Below, in pieces: positions 1 to 8,360 of a DNA stretch of 64,000 nucleotides (positions within the stretch are counted from its first letter, which is position 1; every line of letters starts with the position of its first letter). This DNA is from Flavobacterium sp. 270 (GTDB taxonomy: Bacteria; Bacteroidota; Bacteroidia; Flavobacteriales; Flavobacteriaceae). The stretch lies in assembly GCF_004368785.1 (NCBI RefSeq), contig NZ_SODM01000002.1, forward strand, positions 496,001 through 560,000, written 5' to 3'. A model generated the notes under the pieces. That model did not search any database. It was not told the DNA's origin and was given only the letters and a program-made list of their open reading frames with translations. The position numbers were made by a program, and so were the translations under genes.

Positions 1-773
1 GTTTGCGCTACGATTTTCCCCATTCGGGTAGAACCGGTAGCAGAAATTAAAGGAATTCTGGTATCAGCGGTCATTAATTCACCGATTTTATAATCTCCGT
101 TTATCAGACAAGAAATTCCTTCCGGAAGATTGTTTTCTTTGATAACTTGTGCAATAATATTTTGACACGCAATACCACAAAGAGGTGTTTTTTCTGAAGG
201 TTTCCAAACGCAGACATCACCCGAAATCCAAGCCAAAGCAGTATTCCAAGACCAAACGGCAACCGGAAAGTTGAATGCAGAAATAATTCCGACAACTCCT
301 AAAGAATGATATTGCTCGTACATTCTATGTCCCGGTCTTTCTGAATGCATGGTTAATCCGTGAAGCTGGCGTGAAAGTCCAACTGCAAAATCGCAGATAT
401 CAATCATTTCCTGAACTTCGCCATAACCTTCCTGCAAAGATTTTCCCATTTCGTAAGAAACCAATTTACCTAAAGCTTCTTTATTTTGACGTAATTTTTC
501 TCCAAACTGACGTACAATTTCACCACGTTGCGGCGCAGGAATTAATCTAAAAGTTTTAAAAGCTTCCGTTGCCGACTGCATAACTTTTTCGTAATCCTGA
601 GGTGTTGACATTTTTACCGAAGCAATTAACTTTCCGTCAACTGGCGAATAACTTTCCAGGATTTCTCCCGATGAAAAGTTTTGTAATCCTGTTGATGTTC
701 CTTCATTTATCGTTTTGATGCCCAATTTTTCCAGAGCCTCATTCATTCCAAATTGCGATGCTATTGTTGTCAT
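1..773 (-). CDS. ALDH7-type aldehyde dehydrogenase, N-terminal part (runs off window)
   Basis: Reading the minus strand from the ATG at 773 gives an open frame to the window edge, about 257 residues without a stop. It contains the ALDH7 signature region GVVGIISAFNFPVAVWSWN followed by VWKPSEKTPL, the NAD-binding part of the fold. The catalytic Cys and Glu lie beyond the window. ALDH7 enzymes oxidise alpha-aminoadipic semialdehyde or piperideine-6-carboxylate in lysine breakdown, so a role in lysine catabolism is likely but inferred. The next minus-strand gene is a kynurenine-pathway enzyme, so another semialdehyde substrate cannot be excluded. Confidence 0.88.
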   Translation of the reverse strand, partial: MTTIASQFGMNEALEKLGIKTINEGTSTGLQNFSSGEILESYSPVDGKLIASVKMSTPQDYEKVMQSATEAFKTFRLIPAPQRGEIVRQFGEKLRQNKEALGKLVSYEMGKSLQEGYGEVQEMIDICDFAVGLSRQLHGLTMHSERPGHRMYEQYHSLGVVGIISAFNFPVAVWSWNTALAWISGDVCVWKPSEKTPLCGIACQNIIAQVIKENNLPEGISCLINGDYKIGELMTADTRIPLISATGSTRMGKIVAQ

Positions 774-956
774 TGTAACTTTTTTAGTTAAAATTGTTAT
801 ATTTTTATGTAAAGATATTATTTCGAATGGAATATCAATTCAATTGAATTGTTAAAATCAAAGTAAATTTAGGGTTATTATTTATGAATATTAGAAAAGC
901 TAGCCTATTTATTCCTCTTAATTGTTGAAATTTGCAACAACAAAATTACTTAGATT

Positions 957-1916
957 ATGAATATTTTCAACAAGCTTTTGATTTGCTTTATTTTAATTTC
1001 TTCGAATGCTTTTTCACAAAAAGATAAAAGTTCTTCTTTTGAAGTAATCCCTTTGGGCGTAAAAGGAGGAATTGATGAAAAAAATCTTTCCGCTTATTTA
1101 TTAGCGCCGGCAAAAACAAACGATTTTATTTGTTTGGATGCGGGAACGGTAAATGCAGGAATTGAAAAAGCTATTGAAAATAAAACTTTCAAAGTTTCGA
1201 CAAGTGAAGTTCTACGAAAATACATAAAAGGGTATTTTATTTCACATGCGCATTTAGATCACGTTTCGGGTTTGATTATAAATTCTCCCGCTGATTCTTC
1301 GAAAACAGTTTATGCAACCAATAAATGCATGGAAATGATGGAAAACCATTATTTTAATGATGAAACCTGGGCAAATTTTGGCGATAAAGGTCCAGGAAAA
1401 CCTTTAAAAAAATATCATTTTCAAACCTTAAATATTGCCGAAGAAACTCCGATCACAAATACAACAATGACGGTAAAAGCTTTTCCGTTAAGTCACGTAA
1501 ATCCGTTTGAGAGTACCGCTTTTCTAGTTAAAAATGGAGATAGTTACGTTTTATATTTAGGAGACACAGGACCCGATGCTGTAGAAAAAAGTACAGATCT
1601 TCATGATTTATGGACGGCAATAGCGCCGTTGGTAAAAAATAAACAATTAAAAGGAATTTTTATTGAAGTTTCTTTCCCGAACGAGCAACCTGATCAATTT
1701 TTATTTGGGCATTTGACTCCAAACTATTTGATGAAAGAACTGCATTCACTAGAAGAATTGGCAGGAAAAGATTCTTTAAAAGGTTTCAAAATTATCATTA
1801 CACATTTAAAACCTCCAGCTAAGAATATTGTAAAAATTAAAGAGCAGTTAAAAAAACAAAATGATTTAGAAATTCAGATTATTTATCCAGAGCAAGGGAA
1901 AAGATTTGAGTTGTAG
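957..1916 (+). CDS. secreted class II 3',5'-cyclic-nucleotide phosphodiesterase (metallo-beta-lactamase fold)
   Basis: 319 residues. An N-terminal signal peptide (about residues 1-20, ending AFSQ) sends it to the periplasm. The class II PDE signature is present: SHAHLDHVSG followed by NSP, with the early GGIDEKNLSAYL segment and later HVNPFESTAFLV, LYLGDTG and ITHLKP metal or active-site segments. This family (yeast PDE1, Vibrio CpdP) hydrolyses cAMP or cGMP with two metal ions. It stands alone on the plus strand between minus-strand genes and converges on the dioxygenase gene. Family assignment is firm; the natural substrate in this organism is not known. Confidence 0.85.
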   Translation: MNIFNKLLICFILISSNAFSQKDKSSSFEVIPLGVKGGIDEKNLSAYLLAPAKTNDFICLDAGTVNAGIEKAIENKTFKVSTSEVLRKYIKGYFISHAHLDHVSGLIINSPADSSKTVYATNKCMEMMENHYFNDETWANFGDKGPGKPLKKYHFQTLNIAEETPITNTTMTVKAFPLSHVNPFESTAFLVKNGDSYVLYLGDTGPDAVEKSTDLHDLWTAIAPLVKNKQLKGIFIEVSFPNEQPDQFLFGHLTPNYLMKELHSLEELAGKDSLKGFKIIITHLKPPAKNIVKIKEQLKKQNDLEIQIIYPEQGKRFEL

Positions 1917-1958
1917 TTTTTGCCACAGATTTCAAAGATTGAACGGATTTGAAAAATC

Positions 1959-2013
1959 AAACCATTAAAAGATTTTAGATGTTTAACTAAATCTTTTAAT
2001 GGTTTATTTTTTA
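1959..2013. terminator. bidirectional intrinsic terminator
   Basis: Two arms, 1959-1976 and 1988-2005, form an almost perfect 18-base stem (aaaccattaaaagatttt against its complement) with T-rich sequence after it. It lies between two convergent genes, so it can end both transcripts. Confidence 0.75.
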
Positions 2014-2553
2014 CTATTTCTTCGCCACAAATCTAGGATCAGTTTCCATTACAGTTCCACAATTATCACAAGTTCTCAATTCTTCCGAATTATAAAAATG
2101 TTCAAAATGGGGAAGGAAATCTTTCTCGATATTATGAAGTACAAAAAACACTTCGTAAAGTTTATGATTGCAATTGTCACAATGCCAAAGTAAGCCGTCT
2201 GTATAACCTTTTCCGGCACGTTTACGCTCAATAACTAAACCTATAGAACCTTCTGAACGAACTGGAGAATGCGGAATTTTCGCAGGATGCAAATACATAT
2301 CGCCGGCATTTAAAACCATTTCTTTACGCTCTCCATCTTCCTGAATCACCACTTTTATGTTTCCTTCTAGCTGATAAAAAAGTTCTTCGGTTTCGTTGTA
2401 ATGATAATCTTTTCGGGCGTTTGGCCCCGCAACGATCATAACAATATAATCTCCTGAATCTACATAAAGATTTTTGTTTCCAACTGGCGGTTTAAGTAAG
2501 TGACGGTTATCTTCAATCCATTGTGTAAGATTGAACGGTTTTGCTATTGACAT
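2014..2553 (-). CDS. nbaC: 3-hydroxyanthranilate 3,4-dioxygenase
   Basis: 179 residues, the full length of the bacterial family. It opens the ring of 3-hydroxyanthranilate in the kynurenine pathway of tryptophan breakdown, leading to quinolinate/NAD or further catabolism. The cupin iron ligands are visible at the family's usual positions: His51, Glu57 (HYNETEELFYQ) and His95 (IPHSP). The C-terminal rubredoxin-like iron site of the bacterial enzymes is intact, with two CxxC pairs at Cys125/Cys128 and Cys162/Cys165. No other kynurenine-pathway gene is in the window. Cytoplasmic; no signal peptide. Confidence 0.95.
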   Translation of the reverse strand: MSIAKPFNLTQWIEDNRHLLKPPVGNKNLYVDSGDYIVMIVAGPNARKDYHYNETEELFYQLEGNIKVVIQEDGERKEMVLNAGDMYLHPAKIPHSPVRSEGSIGLVIERKRAGKGYTDGLLWHCDNCNHKLYEVFFVLHNIEKDFLPHFEHFYNSEELRTCDNCGTVMETDPRFVAKK

Positions 2554-2649
2554 TTTTTTTGAGTTTCTAAGATTCTGAGTAGCTAAGATAATGAAAAGAT
2601 TTCAGTCGCAGTGCCGGTTTTTCAGTCTCAACCAACTAAAATCACAACT

Positions 2650-3744
2650 TTATAAATATTCTTTTAATAAATAGAGATAGACAGGAAAATGGTCGCTAAA
2701 ACCAACTTCAGTTAAGGAATGCCGTAATGGATAACCTTTATACTGCCCAGAAGTCTGAATAAGATAAGGTCTGTTGAAAATACCTGCTTTCCAGAATTTA
2801 AATGAACTAAAATCAGGCTTTAAAAGTGATTCGGTTATAATAATCTGATCAAAAATATCCCAGGAATCCCGAAAAGCAATTGTTCCCATTCCTTTATTTG
2901 CCATTTCTTCAAAAGGATTGTACATTCCGAATTCGGGAACTTCTGCTTTTTTTGCTTTTGCACCTAAAGCAATTTTAACGCTTTTATTAAACGGACCGTC
3001 ATTCAAATCTCCCATAGTCAGCACTTTTGCATTTGGATTTATCTGCTGGAGTGAATCGATAATTTTTCTGTTTAACAAACCTGCTGCTTCACGAAATGTA
3101 CTACTTGCTTTTTCACCTCCTGATCTTGAAGGCCAGTGATTCACAATGATACTTATTTCTTCGCCATCTAAAAATCCGGTAACCAAAAGCTGATCTCTTG
3201 TAAAAACACGATTATTATCAGGAAGAATTTCAACTTCATCGTCTGTTTCTACATTCTTTTCTTCTTTGATTACTGGTTTATTTTTGTAGATATATAAAGG
3301 TATATTGGAGAAAGAAGTTGGTTTAAAATATTTCTTTTGATACAACAAAGCGACGTCGATACCACGTTTGTCTGGCGAATCAAAATGAATAATTCCGTAA
3401 TCGTAAGGAAGCAATTTCGGTTCTTTTAGTAGATCTTCGAGAACGCCACGATTCTCTATTTCTGAACCTCCAATAAGTGTTGGTGCATTTGAATTTTCCG
3501 GCGTTCCGATTTCGGATATTACGCGTGCCAGATTTTGTAGTTTCTGTTTATATTTTTCTGTTGTCCAATGCTGTGCTCCGTTTGGTGTCCATTCATCATC
3601 ATTCGTAAAAATGTCATCGTTTGTATCGAAAAGATTTTCGAAATTATAAAAGGCAACGGTATGGATAATATATTTTTTGGATTGGGAATTGGAAACTTGA
3701 ACGAAAAGAAAAAGAAAACAAATTTTAAATAAAACTGTGCGCAT
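2650..3744 (-). CDS. secreted endonuclease/exonuclease/phosphatase-family hydrolase
   Basis: 364 residues with a signal peptide (about 1-20, ending VSNSQ). It has the EEP-fold motifs in order: NFENLFD near the start, the catalytic Glu in SEIENRGVLE, RGIDVALLY, NHWPSR, GDLND and the terminal SDHFPV His. This superfamily includes DNase I-like nucleases, phosphodiesterases and sphingomyelinases; the sequence alone does not say which. All metal and catalytic motifs are present, so it should be active in the periplasm or outside the cell. It is the upstream neighbour of the dioxygenase gene, about 100 bases apart, with no clear functional link. Confidence 0.85.
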   Translation of the reverse strand: MRTVLFKICFLFLFVQVSNSQSKKYIIHTVAFYNFENLFDTNDDIFTNDDEWTPNGAQHWTTEKYKQKLQNLARVISEIGTPENSNAPTLIGGSEIENRGVLEDLLKEPKLLPYDYGIIHFDSPDKRGIDVALLYQKKYFKPTSFSNIPLYIYKNKPVIKEEKNVETDDEVEILPDNNRVFTRDQLLVTGFLDGEEISIIVNHWPSRSGGEKASSTFREAAGLLNRKIIDSLQQINPNAKVLTMGDLNDGPFNKSVKIALGAKAKKAEVPEFGMYNPFEEMANKGMGTIAFRDSWDIFDQIIITESLLKPDFSSFKFWKAGIFNRPYLIQTSGQYKGYPLRHSLTEVGFSDHFPVYLYLLKEYL

Positions 3745-3805
3745 ACATTATGATAAATTAAAAAAAGGCACAATTTAATAAATTAATATTTTGTAGGAAA
3801 TTTAT

Positions 3806-3832
3806 TTGTTTTGTTTTTCAGTTATATCTTTG
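3806..3832 (+). promoter_or_regulatory. Bacteroidota-type promoter for the serine hydrolase gene
   Basis: A TTG (3806-3808) and the -7 element TATCTTTG (3825-3832) are 16 bases apart, close to the flavobacterial TTG-N17-23-TAnnTTTG consensus. The element lies inside the longest possible reading frame of the next gene, which supports the downstream ATG at 3884 as the true start. Confidence 0.6.
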
Positions 3833-3883
3833 TTACTCTCGAAAAGTCTTGTAACTTGCTTAGAAAATTTGATAATCTACAAA

Positions 3884-4960
3884 ATGAAAAAAATTCTCGT
3901 TTATGCCTTTTTCTTTAGTTTTCTAAATATTATTTATGGGCAAAAAAACAGTTCGTTTGCAGACAATATCAGAATAAAATATAAAATTCCAGAATTAGCA
4001 TACGCCGTTGTTTCTTCAGATTCAATATTAGAAATTCAGGCTTTGGGATATCAGCGTTATAATTCTTCTTATAAAGCAAAAATTGATGATAAATTTCGTT
4101 TAGGATCTATCACAAAAACGGTTACGAGCTATATTGCAACTCTTTTAGTTAAAGAAGGAAAAATAAAATGGGACACTAAATTCTTTGATTTATATCCTGA
4201 GTTAAAAGCAAAAAGCAATGGTGCATTTTATAATTTTACTTTGAAGGATTTTATAACTCTTCGTGCTCCTATCTCTACTTGGTCTTACAACAATGAAACA
4301 CCAACTCAAAAAGAAATCAAAGGAAATAATCAGCAGCAACGTTATGAATTTATTCGTTGGTTTTTTAAACAAAATGTAAATATCTCTGAAAAGCAAGATC
4401 TTTATTGGTCGAATCCAAGTTATGTTGCAGCTGGGCTAATGCTCGAAAAAGTAACAGGCAAAACTTACGAAACTTTAGTAACGGAATTAGGAAAGTCATT
4501 GAACATTGATTTTCAGTTTGGACAACCAAATCTAAAAGATGAGAATCAACCGTGGGGACATGATGAAAATTTAAACCCTGAAAAACCATCATTAAATTAT
4601 AAGTTAAACTGGCTTTCGTCTGCAGGAAATATAAATGTAAGTTTACCTGATTATTGTAAATTTGTTCAAATGCATCTTCAAGGTTTACAAGGAAAATCAA
4701 AATTATTGACTAAAGAAGAATTTTACAACATGCATTATGGCTTCTCAGAATTCTCTTTTGGATGGAATTCTGAAACTAATAAAAACACATTAAAGGAATA
4801 TTCTTTTCACAACGGAAATCCAGGAACATTTTTAACCAAAGTGTATCTTTGTGCAGCTATCGATAAAGCTTTTATAATTTTTTCCAATGTACAATCTGAA
4901 GAAGCAGACAAGGGACTAATGCTTTTACTTGATCAATTACAAAAAAAATACGGCGGATAA
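3884..4960 (+). CDS. secreted serine hydrolase, beta-lactamase/D-alanyl-D-alanine carboxypeptidase (class C) family
   Basis: 358 residues from the ATG at 3884, preferred over 3806 because it opens on a good signal peptide (MKKILVYAFFFSFLNIIYGQ) and the promoter lies between the two. The nucleophile motif S75-I-T-K78 and the late HNG motif are present. The middle Tyr-x-Asn box reads W175-S-N177 (LYWSNPSYVAAGLMLEK), so Trp stands where most relatives have Tyr. Such enzymes act on D-amino-acid peptides, esters or beta-lactams in the periplasm. The neighbouring LD-carboxypeptidase gene 46 bases downstream suggests a peptidoglycan or peptide substrate; that link is inferred. Confidence 0.82.
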   Translation: MKKILVYAFFFSFLNIIYGQKNSSFADNIRIKYKIPELAYAVVSSDSILEIQALGYQRYNSSYKAKIDDKFRLGSITKTVTSYIATLLVKEGKIKWDTKFFDLYPELKAKSNGAFYNFTLKDFITLRAPISTWSYNNETPTQKEIKGNNQQQRYEFIRWFFKQNVNISEKQDLYWSNPSYVAAGLMLEKVTGKTYETLVTELGKSLNIDFQFGQPNLKDENQPWGHDENLNPEKPSLNYKLNWLSSAGNINVSLPDYCKFVQMHLQGLQGKSKLLTKEEFYNMHYGFSEFSFGWNSETNKNTLKEYSFHNGNPGTFLTKVYLCAAIDKAFIIFSNVQSEEADKGLMLLLDQLQKKYGG

Positions 4961-5006
4961 AATAAATATATTACGTAAATTATATTTTCAAATAATAATA
5001 TCAATT

Positions 5007-6011
5007 ATGAATAGAAACAGCTTTCAATACTTAAAAAGACATTTTACTTTTTGTAAAATCCTATTTCTTATTTTTGCTTTTCAATCATTCAACTGTCAAT
5101 CACAACAAAACATGATAACACCACCTTATTTACAAAAAGGAGATACTGTAGCCATTTTAGCAACTGCAAGAAAAAATATAGACGACAACTTAAAACCAAC
5201 TATAGATTTATTACACAGCTGGGGTCTTGAAGCTGTTGTTGGAACTTCAATCGGATTAGATTTTAATCAGCTTGCAGGAACCGACGAACAACGCGCTGCC
5301 GATTTTCAGCATCAGTTAGACAATCCAAATATTAAAGCAATTTGGTGCGTACGCGGTGGTTATGGAACTGTGAGAATGGTTGATTTACTTGATTTTACAA
5401 AATTCAAACAACATCCAAAATGGGTTATTGGTTTTAGTGATGTAACCGTTTTACACAATCATTTAAACACGATGGGTTACAAATCTATTCATGGTGTTAT
5501 GCCGGTTACGATTCCTCGTGCAACTCCTGCTGCAATTAGTTCTATGAAATCGAGTTTGTTTGGCGAACCACTTTCCTACTCTGTTGGTCCAGATAAAATG
5601 AATCGTTTTGGGAGCGCAACCGGAGAATTAGTCGGCGGTAATTTATCGATTTTATACAGTTTATTAGGTTCTCCATCTGCCATAGATTGCAAGGATAAAA
5701 TTTTATTTATTGAAGATCTTGATGAATACCTATATCATATTGATCGTATGATGATGAACTTAAGACGTAACGGCTGTATCGAAAATCTGAAAGGAATTAT
5801 TGTAGGCGGTATGTCTAAAATGAAAGACAACGAAGTTCCGTGGGGGAAAAATGCCCAGGAAATCGTTGACGATGTGACAAAAAAATATAACATTCCAGTT
5901 ATTTTTAATTTCCCAGCCGGTCATATTCAGGATAATCGTGCTTTGATCATGGGAAGTACTATTTCTATGGAAGTTACTGCTTCTGGAAGTACTGTTGTTT
6001 TTCAGAAATAG
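5007..6011 (+). CDS. LD-carboxypeptidase, peptidase family S66 (LdcA/MccF-like)
   Basis: 334 residues from the ATG at 5007; an upstream ATG at 4929 would overlap the previous gene and precede the export signal. The N-terminus has a hydrophobic stretch ending FNCQSQ, compatible with a lipoprotein or a cleaved signal peptide. The S66 triad is visible: Ser144 in GFSDVT, Glu236 in LFIEDLDEYLYHIDRM and His306 in FPAGHIQDN. Family members cut the LD-bond in recycled murein tetrapeptides (LdcA) or detoxify microcin C-like peptides (MccF). An exported position fits cell-wall turnover rather than cytoplasmic recycling. Confidence 0.9.
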   Translation: MNRNSFQYLKRHFTFCKILFLIFAFQSFNCQSQQNMITPPYLQKGDTVAILATARKNIDDNLKPTIDLLHSWGLEAVVGTSIGLDFNQLAGTDEQRAADFQHQLDNPNIKAIWCVRGGYGTVRMVDLLDFTKFKQHPKWVIGFSDVTVLHNHLNTMGYKSIHGVMPVTIPRATPAAISSMKSSLFGEPLSYSVGPDKMNRFGSATGELVGGNLSILYSLLGSPSAIDCKDKILFIEDLDEYLYHIDRMMMNLRRNGCIENLKGIIVGGMSKMKDNEVPWGKNAQEIVDDVTKKYNIPVIFNFPAGHIQDNRALIMGSTISMEVTASGSTVVFQK

Positions 6012-6061
6012 TCAACTCTTTATTTTTCTAAAGAAAGAATACCACATTACATAAATTAAAT

Positions 6062-6120
6062 CTCGCAAAGACGCAAAGTCGCAAAGTTTTAAAATGCTTT
6101 GCGACTTTACGTATTTACGA
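6062..6120. repeat. CGCAAAG palindromic intergenic repeat
   Basis: Three tandem copies of the heptad-like unit cgcaaag(a/t) form the left arm; the right arm (ctttgcgactttacg...) is its imperfect reverse complement over about 24 bases, with C-to-T type differences. A fragment of the same family lies near 27751-27770. It sits between the S66 peptidase gene and yraN. Confidence 0.65.
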
Positions 6121-6130
6121 GCAATTATAT

Positions 6131-6212
6131 AGCCACTAGTTGCACAAATTTTTACGAATTATATGATAATTTAAAGAAAAAAATTAGTGCCAATCCTTGC
6201 AAATCGTGGCAA
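6131..6212. repeat. CACGAATT-family palindromic intergenic repeat (degenerate copy)
   Basis: The left part contains gccactagttgcacaaatt and tttacgaatt; the right part contains aaattagtgcc and cgtggcaaaa. Together they form an imperfect hairpin of the family seen better preserved at 19568, 22986 and 54699. Confidence 0.55.
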
Positions 6213-6236
6213 AACTTGAAACCAGAAACCTGAAAC
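6213..6236 (-). repeat. GTTTCAGGTTTC repeat, single arm
   Basis: One arm of the family seen at 49076, 49547 and 55139, here in reverse orientation (aacttgaaac, then agaaacctgaaac). It ends 17 bases before the yraN start codon. Confidence 0.6.
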
Positions 6237-6253
6237 ATAAAAACTAAAAAAAA

Positions 6254-6625
6254 ATGGCAGAACATAATGAACTAGGAAAAAAAGGAGAAGAACTTGCCGT
6301 AGAATTTTTAGAGCAGGACGGCTACGAAATTCTAGAACGAAATTGGGTTTTCCAAAAAGCCGAAATAGATATTATTGCGCAAAAAGATGCTGTTTTGGCA
6401 ATCATAGAAGTTAAGACGCGTTCGAGTTTAGATTTTGGTCTTCCACAGGATTTTGTGAAGACAAAAAAGATTCAGCTTCTCATAAAAGCAGTAAATGCCT
6501 ACATAAACGATAGGGAAAAGGATTTTAATGACGATTGTGAAATTCGATTTGACATAGTTGCCGTCCATAAAAACGGCGAATCATTTGCAATTGAACATCT
6601 TACCGACGCTTTTTATCACTTTTAA
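6254..6625 (+). CDS. yraN: UPF0102 (YraN) family protein
   Basis: 123 residues, the family's usual length. The order of conserved segments is diagnostic: LGKKGEELAVEFL, YEILERNWVF, AEIDIIAQ, IIEVKTRSS and RFDIVAV. The fold is related to restriction-endonuclease and Holliday-junction resolvase folds, and the E, D and ExK residues of that nuclease core are present. A precise cellular role is not established for the family. Soluble and cytoplasmic. Confidence 0.92.
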   Translation: MAEHNELGKKGEELAVEFLEQDGYEILERNWVFQKAEIDIIAQKDAVLAIIEVKTRSSLDFGLPQDFVKTKKIQLLIKAVNAYINDREKDFNDDCEIRFDIVAVHKNGESFAIEHLTDAFYHF

Positions 6626-6646
6626 CATATTTTTTTAATGTTATAA

Positions 6647-6677
6647 TTGTAACAATTTGTTTTTTTATTTATATTTG
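6647..6677 (+). promoter_or_regulatory. Bacteroidota consensus promoter
   Basis: TTG at 6647-6649, a spacer of 20 bases, and TATATTTG at 6670-6677 match the flavobacterial vegetative promoter TTG-N17-23-TAnnTTTG. It gives the ACT-like gene its own transcript. Confidence 0.75.
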
Positions 6678-6743
6678 CAAAGATTTATAACATCGCAATG
6701 TTAAATTAACCAAACCGATTTACTTCCAAAAAAAAAAAGAATT

Positions 6744-7400
6744 ATGAAAACTGTTTCATCAATCGTAGAAAATTACATCAAAACCAAACCCTTTCTATTA
6801 AATGCCTTGTCGCTGGGGATTATCAATCTAACTTCACTTTCTCGTAATATTATGACCGAGCTGGAAAGTGAGTTTGGCAAAGAGGTAAAACAAGGAGCTG
6901 TTGTTATGTCTTTGAAACGGCTTACTGAAGAACTGGATTTTAAACTAAATCATAAAATTAATAAGGTAATTAGAAATATTGGCGAAATCACGGTACGTTC
7001 TGAACTAACGGATTACACTTTTGCTGCTTCTGAAACTGTTCTAAACAAACAAGCTGATTTGATTTCTGATATCAACACTTTATCTGATATTTTTTATACC
7101 TCATCTCGTGGTGTAAACGAAACTAATATTGTGGTAAGCAGCAGTGTAAATCATTTGGTTGAAAAACACTTTATGAGAGAAAAGCTGATTCAGAAATTAG
7201 ATAATCTGGCTTCTATAACAGTAAAATTACCAAAAGAAAATATTGTTGTTCCTGGTATTTATTATTTTATTTTCCAACGTTTGGCTTGGGAAGGAATTAT
7301 TATCAATGAAGTAATTTCGACTTCAAACGAATTTACAATTTTAGTTGGCGAAGACCAGGTTGATGTTGCTTTTAAAGTGATTAAGGATCTTAAAAACTAA
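6744..7400 (+). CDS. ACT-domain-like protein (aspartate-kinase-related regulatory type)
   Basis: 218 residues, cytoplasmic. The N-terminal half (about 1-70) looks helical and resembles a small winged-helix-like segment (SLSRNIMTELESEFGKEVKQGAVVMSL split over two helices). The C-terminal half (about 150-218, IVVPGIYYFIFQRLAWEGIIINEVIS then TILVGEDQVDVAFKVIK) has the length and pattern of the ACT domains that end aspartate kinases. No kinase domain is present, so it may sense an amino acid rather than catalyse. It has its own promoter and terminator. Substrate and targets cannot be told from sequence. Confidence 0.6.
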   Translation: MKTVSSIVENYIKTKPFLLNALSLGIINLTSLSRNIMTELESEFGKEVKQGAVVMSLKRLTEELDFKLNHKINKVIRNIGEITVRSELTDYTFAASETVLNKQADLISDINTLSDIFYTSSRGVNETNIVVSSSVNHLVEKHFMREKLIQKLDNLASITVKLPKENIVVPGIYYFIFQRLAWEGIIINEVISTSNEFTILVGEDQVDVAFKVIKDLKN

Positions 7401-7442
7401 TTTAGAATTCCCTCGAGAATCTTCTTTTGATTCTTCCTATAT

Positions 7443-7487
7443 AATCCTTTTGTCTCTTACGCATTGAAGACAAAAGGATTTTTTTTA
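7443..7487 (+). terminator. intrinsic terminator after the ACT-like gene
   Basis: The arms aatccttttgtc (7443-7454) and gacaaaaggatt (7469-7480) pair perfectly and are followed by a run of T. Confidence 0.85.
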
Positions 7488-7773
7488 TCACTAATACTTC
7501 GTTATCCCTTGCCTTGAGATAAGAATATTCTGAAAAGTAAATTCTAACTTAAAATTTTATTTTGAAAAGCGTCAAAGAGACACTTACTTGTAAAAAGCGA
7601 CTTGCGAGGGTTTTTTATATCATTTCTTAAAAATTGTAACAAAAAATCCGAATTAAGTTTTTTTATATATAATTTAATGAGAATATAATTTTTATATATT
7701 TGCCATAGAAGTCAAGTACAGACTCACATTTTGATAGTATAATGTAATTAGAACTCAATAAAGACTAATTAAA
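7488..7773. other. AT-rich intergenic region upstream of the starch locus
   Basis: No gene or RNA was recognised here. A TATATTTG -7 element lies at 7695-7702, suitably placed for the sigma-factor gene, but I see no convincing TTG box at the right distance. The region may hold the control site of the locus. Confidence 0.5.
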
Positions 7774-8337
7774 TTGTTAGAAGTAAGCGGCCATAATGAA
7801 ACAATATTGGTAAGTGAACTCAAAGAAGGAAACGAAAAAGCTTTTCGAAAACTTTTTGATTTGTACTATCAGGATATTTATGGATACAGCATAAGTCTTT
7901 TAAAATCAAAAGAAGCCGCTGAAGAAAATGTACAAGATGTTTTTATGAAGGTTTGGCAGTATCGCGAAAACTTAAATATTGAACAATCATTTAAGGCTTA
8001 TATTTTTACGATTGCGCGAAATCAGGCTTTTAATGTTTTGAACAAAGCTGCAAACGATATTTTATTAAAAGAAGCGGTTTTTTACGAAAGTCAAAAATCA
8101 CATGAATACGGAGATTACTTAATTCGGGAAGCCGATTGCAAAAAACTCCGAAAACAGGCCATACGACAACTGCCTCCTAAACGAAAGCAGATTTTTAAGA
8201 TGTCCCGGAAAAAAGGAATGACTTATGAAGAAATAAGCGAAGAACTCGGAATTTCGATAAATACAGTCCGGAACCAAATGAGTAAAGCTTTAGAATCTAT
8301 GCGGGGCTTTTTTCAACTTCACGACGAAATCATCTAA
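7774..8337 (+). CDS. ECF RNA polymerase sigma factor, FecI/Bacteroidota PUL type
   Basis: 187 residues. Sigma region 2 is visible at about 22-85 (FRKLFDLYYQDIYGYSISLL, then ENVQDVFMKVWQ, and FKAYIFTIARNQAFN), and region 4 at about 125-178 (LPPKRKQIFKMSRKKGMTY, then EEISEELGISINTVRNQM, the DNA-binding helix-turn-helix). A stop codon lies in frame at 7759 and no ATG is in frame at the N-terminus, so the start is probably the TTG at 7774. It is followed by a FecR anti-sigma gene and a SusC with an STN domain, so it probably drives the starch genes once starch products bind SusC. Confidence 0.9.
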   Translation: MLEVSGHNETILVSELKEGNEKAFRKLFDLYYQDIYGYSISLLKSKEAAEENVQDVFMKVWQYRENLNIEQSFKAYIFTIARNQAFNVLNKAANDILLKEAVFYESQKSHEYGDYLIREADCKKLRKQAIRQLPPKRKQIFKMSRKKGMTYEEISEELGISINTVRNQMSKALESMRGFFQLHDEII

Positions 8338-8360
8338 CCAAAACCACTATAATACCCTAA

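Noticed and set aside
3806..3883. Longer N-terminus for the serine hydrolase gene (start at 3806)
   Set aside because: The promoter lies in this stretch and the added residues would hide the signal peptide; the start at 3884 is better.
6062..6120. CRISPR-like array from the CGCAAAG units
   Set aside because: Units are only 7-8 bases with no spacers, and there is no cas gene in the window.
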